Assembly (NCBI RefSeq): GCF_902167145.1
Contig: NC_050096.1
Location: forward strand, 266,188,622-266,252,621
Length of the DNA: 64,000 nucleotides
Source of the DNA: Zea mays
Lineage: Eukaryota; Streptophyta; Magnoliopsida; Poales; Poaceae
Direction of reading: 5' to 3'
The position numbers were made by a program, and so were the translations under genes. The notes beneath the pieces were generated by a model. It was not told the origin of the DNA and did not search any database. It saw nothing but the letters and a program-made list of their open reading frames with translations. Shown here in pieces: positions 1 through 11,182 of this stretch; the stretch's first letter is position 1; each line of letters starts with the position of its first letter.

Positions 1-278
1 TCCCGAAGGTGACGAGTTCGACTTGGAGATCCTCTGGTGCACCGGACACTGTCCGGTGGCACACCGGACAGTCCGGTGCGCCAGACCAGAGGTGCCTTCG
101 GTTGTCCCTTTGCTCTTTTGTTGAACCCAATACTTGGTCTTTTTATTGGCTAAGTGTGAACCTTTGGCACCTGTATAACTTGTACACTAGAACAAACTAG
201 TTAGTTCAATTTATTTGTGTTGGGCAATTCAACCACCAAAATCATTTAGGAAATAGGTGTAAGCCTAATTCCCTTTCA
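1..278 (-). mobile_element. 3' LTR of Opie-like Sirevirus A (partial, cut by window edge)
   Basis: The segment matches the end of the complete LTR at 41299-42605 almost base for base (one substitution seen, a 2-base difference, and one fewer copy of a 23-bp CACCGGAC-type unit). It ends in CCCTTTCA, the reverse complement of the TGAAAGGG start of these LTRs, and is followed directly by a polypurine tract on the minus strand. Element A is therefore on the minus strand, and this is its 3' LTR. The remaining part of the LTR lies left of the window. Confidence 0.9.
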
Positions 279-1124
279 ATCTCCCCCTTTTTGGTGATTG
301 ATGCCAACACAAAACAAAGCAAATATAGAAGTGCATAATTGAACTAGCTTGCAGAATGTAAGTGCAAAGGTTGCTTGGAATTGAGCCAATATAAATACTT
401 ATAAGATATGCACGGATTGTTTCTTTATTTCTTAACATTTTGGACCACGCTTGCACCACATGTTTTGTTTTTGCAAATTCTTTTGTAAATCCTTTTCAAA
501 GTTCTTTTTGCAAATAGTCAAGGGTAAATGGATAAGATTTTGCAAAGCATTTTCAAGATTTGAAATTTTCTCCCCCTGTTTCAAATGCTTTTCCTTTGAC
601 TAAACAAAACTCTCCCTTAATGAAATTCTCCTCTTAGAGTTCAAGAGGGTTTTGATATATCAATTTTGAAATACTACTTTTCTCCCCCTTTTGAACATAA
701 TAAGATACCAATTTTAAATTTATCAATTGAGAATCATACCAATTGAAAAACTCTTTTTAAAATTAGGTGGTGGTGCGGTCCTTTTGCTTTGGGCTAATAC
801 TTTCTCCCCCTTTGGCATGAATCGCCAAAAACGGAGTCATTAGAGCCCTTTGTAATACTCTCTCCCCCTTTGGTCATGAATAAATGAGTGAAGATTATAC
901 CAAAGACGAAGTCCTTTTGCTTTGAACTCTCCCCCAAAAGATGGAGAGATGCGCGGAGCGACGGCGAAGGATGAGTTGCGGAGTGGAAGCCTTTGTCTTC
1001 GCCGAAGACTACAAATTCCTTTCAATACACCTATGACTTGGCTTGAAATATACTTGAAAATACATTAGTCATAGCATATGAAAGAGACATGATCAAAGGT
1101 ATATAAATTAGCTATGTGTGCAAA
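279..1124 (-). other. Sirevirus A region between pol and 3' LTR, with multiple polypurine tracts
   Basis: There is no gene here. Six TCTCCCCC-type blocks (AAAGGGGGAGA when read on the minus strand) occur near 279-292, 568-578, 679-690, 802-812, 860-871 and 927-936. Repeated polypurine tracts between pol and the 3' LTR are a known hallmark of the Sirevirus genus; the tract next to the LTR is the one expected to prime plus-strand DNA synthesis. The matching region of element B (44248-45079) has the same blocks. Confidence 0.8.
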
Positions 1125-3276
1125 TTAGCAAAAGAAGTTCCTAGAATCAAGAATATTTAGCTCATGCCTAAGTTTGTTAAAAGTTTGTTCATCAAGTGGC
1201 TTGGTAAAGATATCGGCTAATTGATCTTTAGTATTAATGTAAGAAATCTCGATATTTCCCTTTTGTTGGTGATCCCTTAAAAAGTGATATCGAATGGCTA
1301 TGTGTTTAGTGCGGCTATGCTCGACGGGATTATCCGCCATTTTGATTGCACTCTCATTATCACATAGAAGCGGAACTTTGGTTAATTTGTAACCATAGTC
1401 CCTAAGGGTTTGCCTCATCCAAAGTAGTTGTGCGCAACAATGTCCTGCGGCAATGTACTCGGCTTCGGCGGTAGAAAGAGCAACGGAATTTTGCTTCTTT
1501 GAAGCCCAAGACACCAAGGATCTTCCCAAGAACTGGCAAGTCCCCGATGTGCTCTTTCTATTGATTTTGCACCCCGCCCAATCGGCATCCGAATAACCAA
1601 TCAAATCAAATGTGGATCCCCTAGGATACCAAAGCCCAAACTTAGGAGTATAAACTAAATATCTCAAGATTCGTTTTACGGCCGTAAGGTGAGCTTCCTT
1701 AGGGTCGGCTTGGAATCTTGCACATATGCATACGGAAAGCATAATATCCGGTCGAGATGCACATAAATATAGCAAAGAACCTATCATCGACCGGTATACC
1801 TTTTGATCGACAGATTTACCTCCCTCGTCGAGGTCAAGATGCCCATTGGTCCCCATGGGTGTCTTGATGGGTTTGGCATCCTTCATTCCAAACTTGGTTA
1901 GAATATCTTGAGTATACTTCGTTTGGCTTATGAAGGTGCCCTCTTGGAGTTGCTTTACTTGAAATCCTAAGAAATACTTCAACTCCCCCATCATAGACAT
2001 CTCGAACTTTTGTGTCATGATCCTACTAAATTCTTCACATGTAGATTCGTTAGTAGACCCAAATATGATATCATCAACATAAATTTGGCATACAAACAAA
2101 TCATTGTCAAGAGTTTTAGTAAATAAAGTAGGATCGGCCTTTCCAACTTTGAAGCCATTATCAATAAGAAAATCTCTAAGGCATTCATACCATGCTCTTG
2201 GGGCTTGCTTGAGCCCATAAAGCGCCTTAAAGAGTTTATAAACATGGTTAGGGTACTCACTATCTTCAAAGCCGAGAGGTTGCTCAACATAGACCTCTTC
2301 CTTGATTGGTCCATTGAGGAAGGCACTTTTCACGTCCATTTGATAAAGCTTAAAGCCATGGTAAGTAGCATAGGCTAATAATATGCGAATTGACTCAAGC
2401 CTAGCTACGGGTGCATAGGTTTCACCAAAATCCAAACCTTCGACTCGGGAGTATCCTTTGGCCACAAGTCGAGCTTTGTTCCTTGTCACCACACCATGCT
2501 CATCTTGCTTGTTGCGGAAGACCCATTTGGTTCCTACAACATTTTGATTAGGACGTGGAACTAAATTCCATAACTCATTCCTAGTGAAGTTGTTGAGCTC
2601 CTCTTGCATCGCCACCACCCAATCCGAATCTTGTAGTGCTTCCTCTACCCTGTGTGGCTCAATAGAGGAAACAAAAGAGTAATGCTCACAAAAATGTGCA
2701 ACACGAGATCTAGTAGTTACCCCCTTATGAATGTCGCCGAGGATGGTGTCGACGGGGTGATCTCGTTGGATTGCTTGGTGGACTCTTGGGTGTGGCAGCC
2801 TTTGTTCTTCATCCTCCTTGTCTTGATCATTTGCATCTCCCCCTTTATCATTGCCGTTATCTTGAGGTGGCTCATTTGCTTGATCTTCTACTTCATCATC
2901 TTGAGCTTCATCCTCATTTTGAGTTGGTGGAGATGCTTGCGTGGAGGAGGATGGTTGATCTTGTGCACTTGGAGGTTCTTTGGATTCCTTAGGACACACA
3001 TCCCCAATGGACATGTTCCTTAGCGCGATGCACGGAGCCTCTTCAATACCTATCTCATCAAGATCAACTTGCTCTACTTGAGAGCCGTTAGTTTCATCAA
3101 ACACAACATCACAAGAAACTTCAACTTGTCCGGAGGACTTGTTAAAGACTCTATATGCCCTTGTGTTTAAATCATATCCTAGTAAAAAGCCTTCTACTGT
3201 CTTAGGAGCAAATTTAGATTTTCTACCTCTTTTAATAAGAATAAAGCATTTGCTACCAAAGACTCTAAAATATGAA
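1125..3276 (-). pseudogene. Sirevirus A pol, C-terminal part: reverse transcriptase and RNase H
   Basis: The reading frame is open on the minus strand from the CACTA junction at 3276 down to the stop at 1125. It carries the copia-type reverse transcriptase (KWVFRNK, FAETY-like [11 protein letters not shown], the YVDDIIFGS catalytic box) followed by RNase H ([19 protein letters not shown], the ADIFTKPL end). Its protein closely matches the corresponding part of element B pol. The gene is split: the integrase half lies at 11777-12904 on the far side of the CACTA insertion, so no intact polyprotein can be made. The frame itself looks uncorrupted, which suggests a young copy inactivated mainly by insertion. 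Confidence 0.92.
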
Positions 3277-3308
3277 CACTACAGGAAAAACCTAAAATTT
3301 CGTGGGCC
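3277..3308 (+). repeat. Left terminal inverted repeat of the CACTA element
   Basis: This pairs with 11745-11776 over 32 bp, with mismatches at positions 13, 14 and 21 counted from the outside. The inner part already contains TTTCGTGGGCC, a variant of the subterminal motif. Confidence 0.9.
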
Positions 3309-3566
3309 GGTATATTTTCGTCGGCCGGCCCACGAAAATAAGGAAGTTATTTTCGTCGGCCTAGTGGCCGACGAATATAATTCGTATTTTCGTGGGCCCA
3401 TTAATATTTTCGTCGGCAGGCCCACGAAAATACGGAACATATTTTCGTCGGCCACTAGGCCGACGAAAATAAGCTGTATTTTCGTGGGCCGAGGCCAAAC
3501 CGACGAAAATACGTCGTTGACCGACCACTATTTTAGTCGGCCTCACAGAGGCCGACGAAAATAGTG
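3304..3566. repeat. Left subterminal palindrome array (TTTTCGTCGGCC units)
   Basis: About six short palindromes of the form ATTTTCGTCGGCC-spacer-GGCCGACGAAAAT (or the GTGGGCC variant) follow one another, for example near 3352-3380, 3440-3470 and 3530-3562. In En/Spm the subterminal repeats are binding sites for TNPA; the same role here for the 8569-11182 product is an inference. Confidence 0.85.
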
Positions 3567-3569
3567 GTC

Positions 3570-4202
3570 CTACATCGTCGTCCCCAGCCTTCTCTGGCTC
3601 ATTTCAAACCGTTCTCACCACGCCGCGCCGCCGCACGCCGCGCCGCCGCACGCCGCCCCCGCCCACGACGCTGCCCCACAGCAGCGCCCAAGGTCCCGCG
3701 CCCCTCGCCGCCCAAGGTCCCGCGCCGCCCGGCCCCCACGACGCCGCCGCGCAGCCCGGCCCCCACGACGCCGCCCGCCAACGCCGCCGCGCGCCGAGCC
3801 CCACGCCGCCCAAGGTCCCGCGCCGCTCGGCCCCCACGACGCCGCCGCGCAGCCCGGCCCCCACGACGTCGCCCGCAAGCTCTCGCGCCCCTCGCCGCCG
3901 CGCAGAGCTCCTGCGCCCCCACGACGCCGCCTGCACGCCGCCCCTGCAGCCGCGCCCCTCGCCGCCCGCCCCTGCACGCCGCGCCCCTCGCCCCTGCACG
4001 CCTGCCGAGCCCCACGCCCGCCCCGCCGAGCCCCACGTCGCCGCACGAGGCCCGCGCGCCCTCGCCCGCCCGCGAAGAAGATAGCCCGCCGTCCGCGAAG
4101 GGAGCCCGTGGCCGCCGTCGCGAAGAAGAGAGCCCGCCGTTCGTCCACGACGCGCTCGCCGTTCGTCCACGCCGTTCGTCCACGCCGCCCTCGTTCACCG
4201 CG
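3570..4202 (+). promoter_or_regulatory. Extremely GC-rich leader of the CACTA element (probable noncoding first exon)
   Basis: About 600 bp consist almost entirely of CG-rich, imperfectly repeated blocks such as CCCACGACGCCGCC and CGCCGCGC. Long open frames exist on both strands only because stop codons are rare at this composition. The block ends in CCGCG|GTGAGC (donor at 4203), and a good acceptor (TTGTTTAG, ending 4873) lies just before the transposase start, so it is probably a leader exon. Its position and composition resemble the GC-rich first exon/downstream control region of maize En/Spm, a methylation-sensitive regulatory segment; that comparison is an inference. Confidence 0.55.
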
Positions 4203-4529
4203 GTGAGCCTCCCCGTATATAATATTGTTTGTACGATTGTTTGTAAGATTGTTATCACACCACATTTGATGCTCATGGCGGTCGTGGCGGCCGTGGCGTG
4301 CCGTGGCGTGCCGTGCGCTTGCCGTGGCGGCCGTGACGAGCCTCTGTCTTATGGTTGTGACATTGGCGTATAGGGCACTTCTATCTTATGGTTGTGTCGT
4401 TGCATTCTTTGTCTAATCCTCAATGTGATCGGAGGGTGATGTATTTTGTTTAATCTCCGAGATATTTTTTAATGTTTAGAGTTCAGTTTTAATCGTTAAC
4501 CATAGCGAACCTTATGCGTCACCCGTTCG

Positions 4530-4571
4530 GGAACGGCGAACGTCACATTGGCTTGTGAGGTTCGCCGTTCC
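4530..4571. repeat. Small inverted repeat GGAACGGCGAAC / GTTCGCCGTTCC
   Basis: Two exact 12-bp arms (4530-4541 and 4560-4571) flank an 18-nt loop, 29 bp upstream of the larger foldback. Function unknown. Confidence 0.6.
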
Positions 4572-4600
4572 GGAATTGTCCACATATTTTGGACAGCCTG

Positions 4601-4792
4601 AGAGTGTAGGCCGATGCTTGTGATTTGTGACATGTGCCTTACGATTGACGCGGAATTTCGGTTGTGTAACCCAGTTGTTCTCCAACACACCATGTTCAGG
4701 CGTGTGCTTGGAGAGCAGCGAGGTTATGCTGCCGAAATTTCACGGAAATCGTAGGATACACGTCACAAATCACAAGCATCGGCCTACACTCT
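4601..4792 (+). ncRNA. 192-nt foldback with perfect 31-bp outer arms (candidate small-RNA precursor)
   Basis: Bases 4601-4631 are the exact reverse complement of 4762-4792. The pairing continues inward imperfectly through roughly 4632-4691 against 4702-4761, leaving only a short loop. The structure lies in the inferred leader intron (4203-4873) of the transposase gene. No target duplication is visible at its borders, so it does not look like a simple MITE insertion. Small-RNA production is not shown by sequence alone; see the finding. Confidence 0.5.
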
Positions 4793-4881
4793 TGGGTGGG
4801 TTTAGGGCCTTTACCTAATAGGGAGTTCACCTAAGCCACGGACGATCGTTGATGTTCTTTGTCTTTTGTTTAGCCTTTGAA

Positions 4882-7800
4882 ATGGACGGTGATCGGAGGG
4901 TGATGTATGACGGGTGGAGAAAGGATGGGGCACATTCGAATGAATGGATGGGTGTAACAAAGGCTTTTCTTGAGAACGCTTTCAAAGATGCAACTGGTCG
5001 TCTAGTGAAGTGTCCTTGCAATCGCTGCGAGAACAAGTGGCCTCAGAAGAAGGAAGAAATGGAGAAACACCTTTGCAAAAGTGGGTTTATGCCGAACTAC
5101 CTTGTATGGTACCGGCATGGAGAGTCTATTAAACACGTTGACGCGGAGGTGGAACTTGATGACGATCATGATAGGATGGACGACATGTTGCATGATCTTG
5201 GTAGGGATGTTGAAATGAACGCTGAGGAGCCGGGGCAGCTTCCACGTGATGCTCAGGAATTCTTCCGGCTACTCGCCGCGGGAGAAGAGAGACTGCACGA
5301 GCACACTCAGATGTCAGTTCTTGGGACTCTCACAAGACTAATGGCGATAAAGTCGAAGCACAACATTTCAAACAGTGCTTACAACGACATCGTCCAACTT
5401 ATGGGCGAGGTTCTCCCGGAGAATCATAAGTTGCCAAAGAATATGTACTTCGCAAAGAAGATGTTGGCTGGTCTTGGGATGACATATGAGAAGATCGACG
5501 TGTGTCCCAACAGTTGCATGCTATTCTTTGAGGAGGATGACAAGCTGGACCGTTGTAAGCATTGTGAAGCTTCTAGATATGTCGAGGTGACAAATGATGA
5601 GGGTGAATTGGTAGTTACGAAGGTTGCAGCTAAGCAACTTCGTCGGTTGCCCATCATTCCTCGGCTTTCAAGGTTGTTCCTCAACAAGGAAATAGCTCTG
5701 CATATGACGTGGCCAAAGAATGGTGTACGTCTCGTCACTGATCCAGACATAATGGTCCATCCGTCGGACGGTGATGCGTGGAAGGCATTTGACGAGTTTG
5801 ATCCCGAATTTGCAAACGACCCTAGGAGTGTACGGCTTGGTCTATCGACGGACGGATTCACACCTTTCAATACCAGTGCAAGCCCGTACTCGTGTTGGCC
5901 TGTCTTCATTGTGCCATATAATCTTCCTCCTGAGTTGGTCAATAAAGAAGAGTTCATGTTCCTTGCACTAGTCATCCCAGGCCCCGAGCATCCAGGGCCA
6001 AAGCTGAATATGTTTGTTCGCCCTTTAATTGAAGAGCTGAAACAATTGTGGAGAGGTGTGAAGGCTTATGACAGCCATACTGAAAAGGAGTTTACCATGC
6101 GCGCTGCTTATTTGTGGTCAGTGCATGATTTGCTGGCGTATGGAGATTGGTCTGGATGGTGTGTCCATGGTCGGTTGTGCTGTCCCATATGTATGAATGA
6201 TACAGATGCATTCAGATTGAAGCATGGTGGGAAAGTTTCATTCTTTGATGCTCATCGACGTTGGACTCCATTCAAGCATGATTTCAGGAATTCGCTTACT
6301 GCATTCAGAGGTGGAGCCAAAATCAGAAATGGGCCACCAAAGAGGCTAACTGCACCGCAGATAATGGCATGGCATGCTTGTCTGAAGCAAGGAGAAAATG
6401 ATAGGTTCCAAGGCTACGGGGAGGACCATAACTGGACCCATATTTCATCAATATGGGAGCTTCCGTATGCAAAAGCCTTGATCATGCCGCACAACATAGA
6501 CTTGATGCACCAAGAGCGTAACGTTGCTGAAAGCATCATAAGCACATGTTTCGATGTGACTGATAAAACGAAAGATAATATGAAGGCAAGAAAAGACATG
6601 GCTGAAATTTGTAAGAGGCCGATGCTCGAGTTGAAAGTAAGCGATAAAGGGCATGAAAGTAGGCCGCGAGCTGATTACTGCCTCAAGCCGGATGAAAGGA
6701 AAGAAATATTTAAGTGGTTGAAGAATCTGAAATTTCCAGATCGGTATGCGGCAAATCTGAAACGGGCAGTCAATCTGAAGACCGGTAAATTGATCGGTTT
6801 GAAAAGCCATGACTACCATATTATTATGGAGAGGCTGATGCCTGTGATGTTTCGAGGCTATTTTAAGGATGAGCTTTGGAGCATATTTGCAGAGTTGAGT
6901 TACTTTTATAGGGAAGTATGCGCAAAGACGGTATCGAAGAGGTTGATGCAGAAATTTGAGAAAGAAATTCCAATTCTTATTTGTAAATTTGAAAAGGTTT
7001 TCCCGCCAGGATTCTTCAATGTGATGCAACATCTAATTGTGCATTTGCCTTGGGAAGCTTTGGTAGGCGGACCAGTGCAATTCAGGTGGATGTATCCTAT
7101 AGAAAGGGCGTTGAAAAAGCTCAGGGCGTCTGTTCGGAACAAGGCTAGAGTCGAAGGGTGTATTGCGGAGGCTTTTGCCCTTAAGGAGATATCTCAATTC
7201 TCAACCAGGTATTTCGCTCGAGCCAACAATGTGTTTGCGCCTTCAGTGCGACTTCATGTCGAAAATGAATCACCCCAAAGCACCCTTCAAATTTTTGCGA
7301 ATCCGGGTAAAGCAGTTGGAAAAGGGAGTGTACGTCACATTGAAGCATCAGATTTGAACACGCTAATGCTATATATGTATAGCAATATTGACAGCACACA
7401 GGAGGCGTTCGAGTAAGTTTTCCTCATAGTTACGTCCATTTTCTCATCTCATAATTTCTATAGTGTGTAATCTCCATGTTTGTAATATGTCCAGCATGTT
7501 TGATGAAGAATGTTGGAAATCTACTAGTAAACCTACGGCCATCCAATTAGAAAATCTTCGACGTGATGGGTTGAAAGGTGGACCAAACTTCGTGCAGTGG
7601 TTTCGTAATTATGTTAGTAATTGTCGTTCTCTCATTGTCCATACTTAATCTTTGAATTTTGGACTTGGAAGATATAATGCATATACTAATTACTTGTATA
7701 GGTTTCCAAAAACTCTGTGCACCCGGACTTGCAGCAAATGGCACATACCTCTGTGTCCGTCCGAAACTATACTCGCTATGATGTAAATGGATATCGCTTC

Positions 7801-8451
7801 CGAACCGCGAAATTGGAGAAGAGTCGACCATTGGCAGCCACCACCAATAGTGGTGTGTTGGCAAGTTCATATGTTGACGATGACAAAGTAGTGGACTATT
7901 ACGGTGTTCTTCAAAACATTGTAGAGTTGATTTTCGATGGCCCCAAAGAACTTAAAGTCGTGTTTTTCGAGTGCGACTGGTTTGATGCTCATAGTGGGAC
8001 TCGTGTCGACAAGTATGGTAATGTCGAGGTGAAGCATAGCTCTAGGATTCCGAGCAGTATGAGCGATGTTGTCCTTGCAAATCAGGCAAAACAGGTGTAC
8101 TACCTGCCATATCCTCACCCAAGCCTTAGGGCTTGGTGGGTTGCAATCAAAGTCAACCCACAAGTCGTCGCTCCAGAGAGTGCTGACTACGTGAGTACGA
8201 GCAGGGACAACGATGATGCTGTTTTTCAACCAGAAGCGGCGTCGAATCAAGACATAGCTCACCGATTCCATGTGACCAATGGAGAAGGACTTGAAAATCT
8301 CTGTTGCAATTCAAGCGACTTAATTGAAGAACCTAGGTCAAAGCGCAAACGACCTGTCGTCGTTAGAAGATCAGTAAGGATCCAACGAAATCAAGAGCGT
8401 ATGAATAAACAACGAGCCGAAGAAGCATCATCGGATGCGGATGACTTTTGA
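4882..8451 (+). CDS. TNP2-type CACTA transposase (TNPD-like), three coding exons
   Basis: This is the catalytic transposase that would bind and cut the element ends in the nucleus. Proposed exons are 4882-7412, 7495-7612 and 7702-8451, totalling 1,132 codons with consistent phases. The donor CGA|GTAAGT and acceptors TCCAG and TATAG are good; the donor at 7613 (GTTAGT) is weaker. Domains in order: an N-terminal transposase-associated domain (about residues 1-75, with CPCNRC), the tnp2 core (about 265-470, with TDGFTPF), NIDLMHQERN (about 545-555), a DUF4218-like block (about 720-780, VHLPWEALVGGP) and a DUF4216-like block in exon 3 (about 945-1020, FFECDWFD). I chose ATG 4882 because an acceptor ends at 4873; the frame is open to an earlier ATG at 4849. 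No stop or frameshift is seen. The TNPA-like gene starts 117 bp downstream. Confidence 0.9.
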
Positions 8452-8568
8452 TTAGTATGTTTCTTTTCGTTAATCAATTAAGCTATGTATTCCAATTTCC
8501 ACATTATTAATTTTCATATTATTTGTTCCATATACTGTGGTTTGACATTAATTTATCTACAGTTGAAC

Positions 8569-11182
8569 ATGTTCAAGCATAGGAGATCGAGGAGGAGTGG
8601 GGGCAGCGCGGCCAGCGAGGACAGCTCGGGCAGTGGGCTTTTTCAGGGCACCTCACAGAGCCGACAGAGGCAGCAGCAACTTCTCGACTGTCTAGACGAA
8701 GTGCAGGGTGAGGAGGGTGAGCAGGAGACTCCTCAGCAGGATGCTCATGTGCAGGGTGAGGAGGGTGAGCAGGATGAGGAGGGTGAGCAGGATGAGGAGG
8801 TTGACCCCATGGGGGCAGGCAGCGCGGGCGACGCGTCAGATGGTTCTACGTCCTTCAGGTATTATTATGCATATTAGTTTAATTGATATTAGTTTTTAAT
8901 CATTTCATCATATTGAATTTACTTGTATACTTAGGTATAAAAAGAGCAATGCACTTGGTCCGAGACCTGCCGAGAGGAGGCTCATCCGGCCGCATGGAGA
9001 ATGGTGGGGCTTATTTCTGTTGTGTTAATTTTTTAATGTGAACGTGATTGCACTGGTTTACTTGTTTTATTAATGTTTGTAGGTCATGGGAAGACTTGAC
9101 TTGGGACGGTACAGGCAGACGTCCCAAGGTGAACGCGGTGTTGGGTAGCCTCTGTCGCTTCTACTACCCTGGCATGGTGGAGCTCAATGGCGAGAGGTTC
9201 GCGGCTATGCAGTGGGCTGACTGGGGTCTAAAGGACTATGTCCAGCCAGGGGAGTCAGGGGAAAGCAGTAGCGGAGGGGGAAGTTCGGAAAAAAAACGAA
9301 GGACTTGTCAGGTGGCTGTGTGGGACGAGTTCTGGGTGAGTTTACTTTCGTATATAAGCAATTCACTGAATTATTGCTTCTCCTAATCTTACTTTAACTT
9401 AACTTCTCCATTGATATGTAGGGGAGGTTCGAATTGCCGGATGACATCGAGGACGATCAGGCTCAGTGGGCACGTGTGAAGAGGCACTTTCGGAAGTGCG
9501 CTGATAAGGTCATCAAGGATGCCATGTACAATGCTCGCATCGCGGCCGTCAACTACTACTACAAGAAGATAAAGGGGCAGAAAATGAGCAAAGCATTAGG
9601 GGCCAATGAGATCTACCTCACAGAGGAGCAGTACCTGGAGAGCGTTGTGGATTGGCTGGCGAAGGACATGGAAGCCTGGAGGTGGTTGGCAAAGAGATGG
9701 GCGTCGCCTGAGTGGATTGCAGAGTCCAACAAGCACCGTGTCAACCGTGGCACTGAAGGACCAGGGCATAGGTACGGCGCCGATGGACACCTTGGTACCG
9801 CACGCCGCATGGTAAGTATATAAATCAAACTTGTATGTTACATCTATGAAAATTATATGGTTTAACTCTTCTTTTTCATGCAGGAAGCTGAAAGTGGAGT
9901 TGCTCCAAGTTTTATGGAGGTTTACGTCCGTGGTCACCGTGGCCCTGATCCGGCGAACCCTGATGAGCTATGCAGCGAGGCGGCAAGGGAGAAAATGGTA
10001 AACAAGTTGTATTTACGAATTAAATTGCATGTTTTGTGTCTAACTCCAACTCTAACTTTCTTTGCAGAATGCATATGGGGAGGAAATGACTCAACGCCAT
10101 GGGCCTGATTTCGACTGGATGCATTCAGACTTAGATGCCTCGGCGTTGTACCACAGTGGTGGGGGTAGAAAGCATGGCAGGTGAGGTGGTTGTCTTTGAT
10201 TCGACAATTTCATTAACAAGAATGTGTCCACTTAATGGCTCAACTATGTGTATCATGCAGGTTTGCCTTTGGCACCGGCGTTGTGGAGTACAACAGGACA
10301 TTAGGTCAAGGGAAAGCATCGTCTTCGGCAGGGAGTTCTCGCTCCTCCAAGTCTGCTCGAGAGGCTCAGCTGGAGGAGGAGACTCGGGCAGCACAGGAGC
10401 AGGCTCGAGCAGCACAGGAGCAGGCTCGAGCAGCGCAGGAGCAGGTTGGACAGCTGACGCAGTATATGGCTTCTTATTTTCAGGTAATCCGTCTATCTCA
10501 TCACGTGTCGTCATTGAATTCAAAGTATAATGTTGCGATTCTAACGTTTCATCCATTTGCAGGAAATGACTACTCGACTCGGCCCTGATATGAACTTGCC
10601 AGCTTTTCGCCCTCCCCAGGTAACACTATCTGAACACTTCAATTCCATAGCAACTCTTTTTTATTATCAAAAATGGCTCGCAGGCACAAGGATGGGGACA
10701 GTGGCCAGGACAAGCTCCAGCGTCGCAGCCACAGTGGACTGGTGTTGGGTGGACGCAGGCACCTCCAGGCACTTGGACACCTCCACCACCCCAAGGATCG
10801 CAGCCAGTCCCGGGATGGGTGCCACCGGTCTTCCAGCCACCGGCGGGCTCTCAGCCATTTCAAGCGTGGATGGCACCGCCACCGACGGGGTGGGTGCCAC
10901 CACCTCAGGGGTGGCCAGCACAACAGTACCCGTGGATGCATGCACAACCTCCTCCTCACCATGGATCACAGGTGACGTTCCATGTTTAGTTTTATGCAAA
11001 TATTGACCAAACACAGCCTTATTTGAATGATTGATGAATTGCAGGGTTCAGCGTCACATGCTCAGGGATCGGAGGGTGCTGTCAACGTCCAAGACTTCCT
11101 CGTCCATGGTTCTGGAGGTAGTGGCCACCTTCCTGGTGGCGGAGGAGGGAGTGGCCAAAACTCACATAGCCCGCCGGAGTGA
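8569..11182 (+). CDS. TNPA-like protein with plant Ptta/En/Spm transposase (Transposase_24) domain, ten exons
   Basis: This is the probable accessory DNA-binding protein of the CACTA element. My model is 8569-8858, 8935-9003, 9083-9335, 9422-9811, 9884-9997, 10068-10180, 10261-10483, 10563-10619, 10684-10971 and 11045-11182. It sums to 645 codons including TGA, and phases agree at every junction. The donor at 9004 (TG|GTGGGG) is weak; most others are good (ATG|GTAAGT at 9812, CAG|GTAATC at 10484). The N-terminus is acidic with GEEGEQ-type repeats. The central block (exons 3-6: RFYYPGMVELNGERFAAMQW, then EWIAESNKHRVNRG) is the Transposase_24-like region. A coiled coil follows with three exact RAAQEQA repeats, then a Pro/Gln/Trp-rich tail and a Gly-rich end. 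An acceptor-like CTACAG ends 6 bases before the ATG, so it may be spliced from a leader shared with TNP2. Confidence 0.8.

Noticed and set aside
3564..4373. 269-codon Pro/Arg-rich ORF on the plus strand and three long overlapping ORFs on the minus strand
   Set aside because: All five phases are open because the sequence is nearly stop-free GC repeats; no domain, low-complexity composition. Treated as a noncoding leader.
4601..4792. Foldback interpreted as an ordinary MITE insertion
   Set aside because: No target duplication is visible at either border and the inner arms pair along the whole length; kept instead as a hairpin of unknown origin.
10131..11014. Minus-strand ORFs opposite the TNPA-like exons (141, 107 and 115 codons)
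   Set aside because: They are shadows of the Gln/Pro-rich plus-strand exons; no start context or domain.
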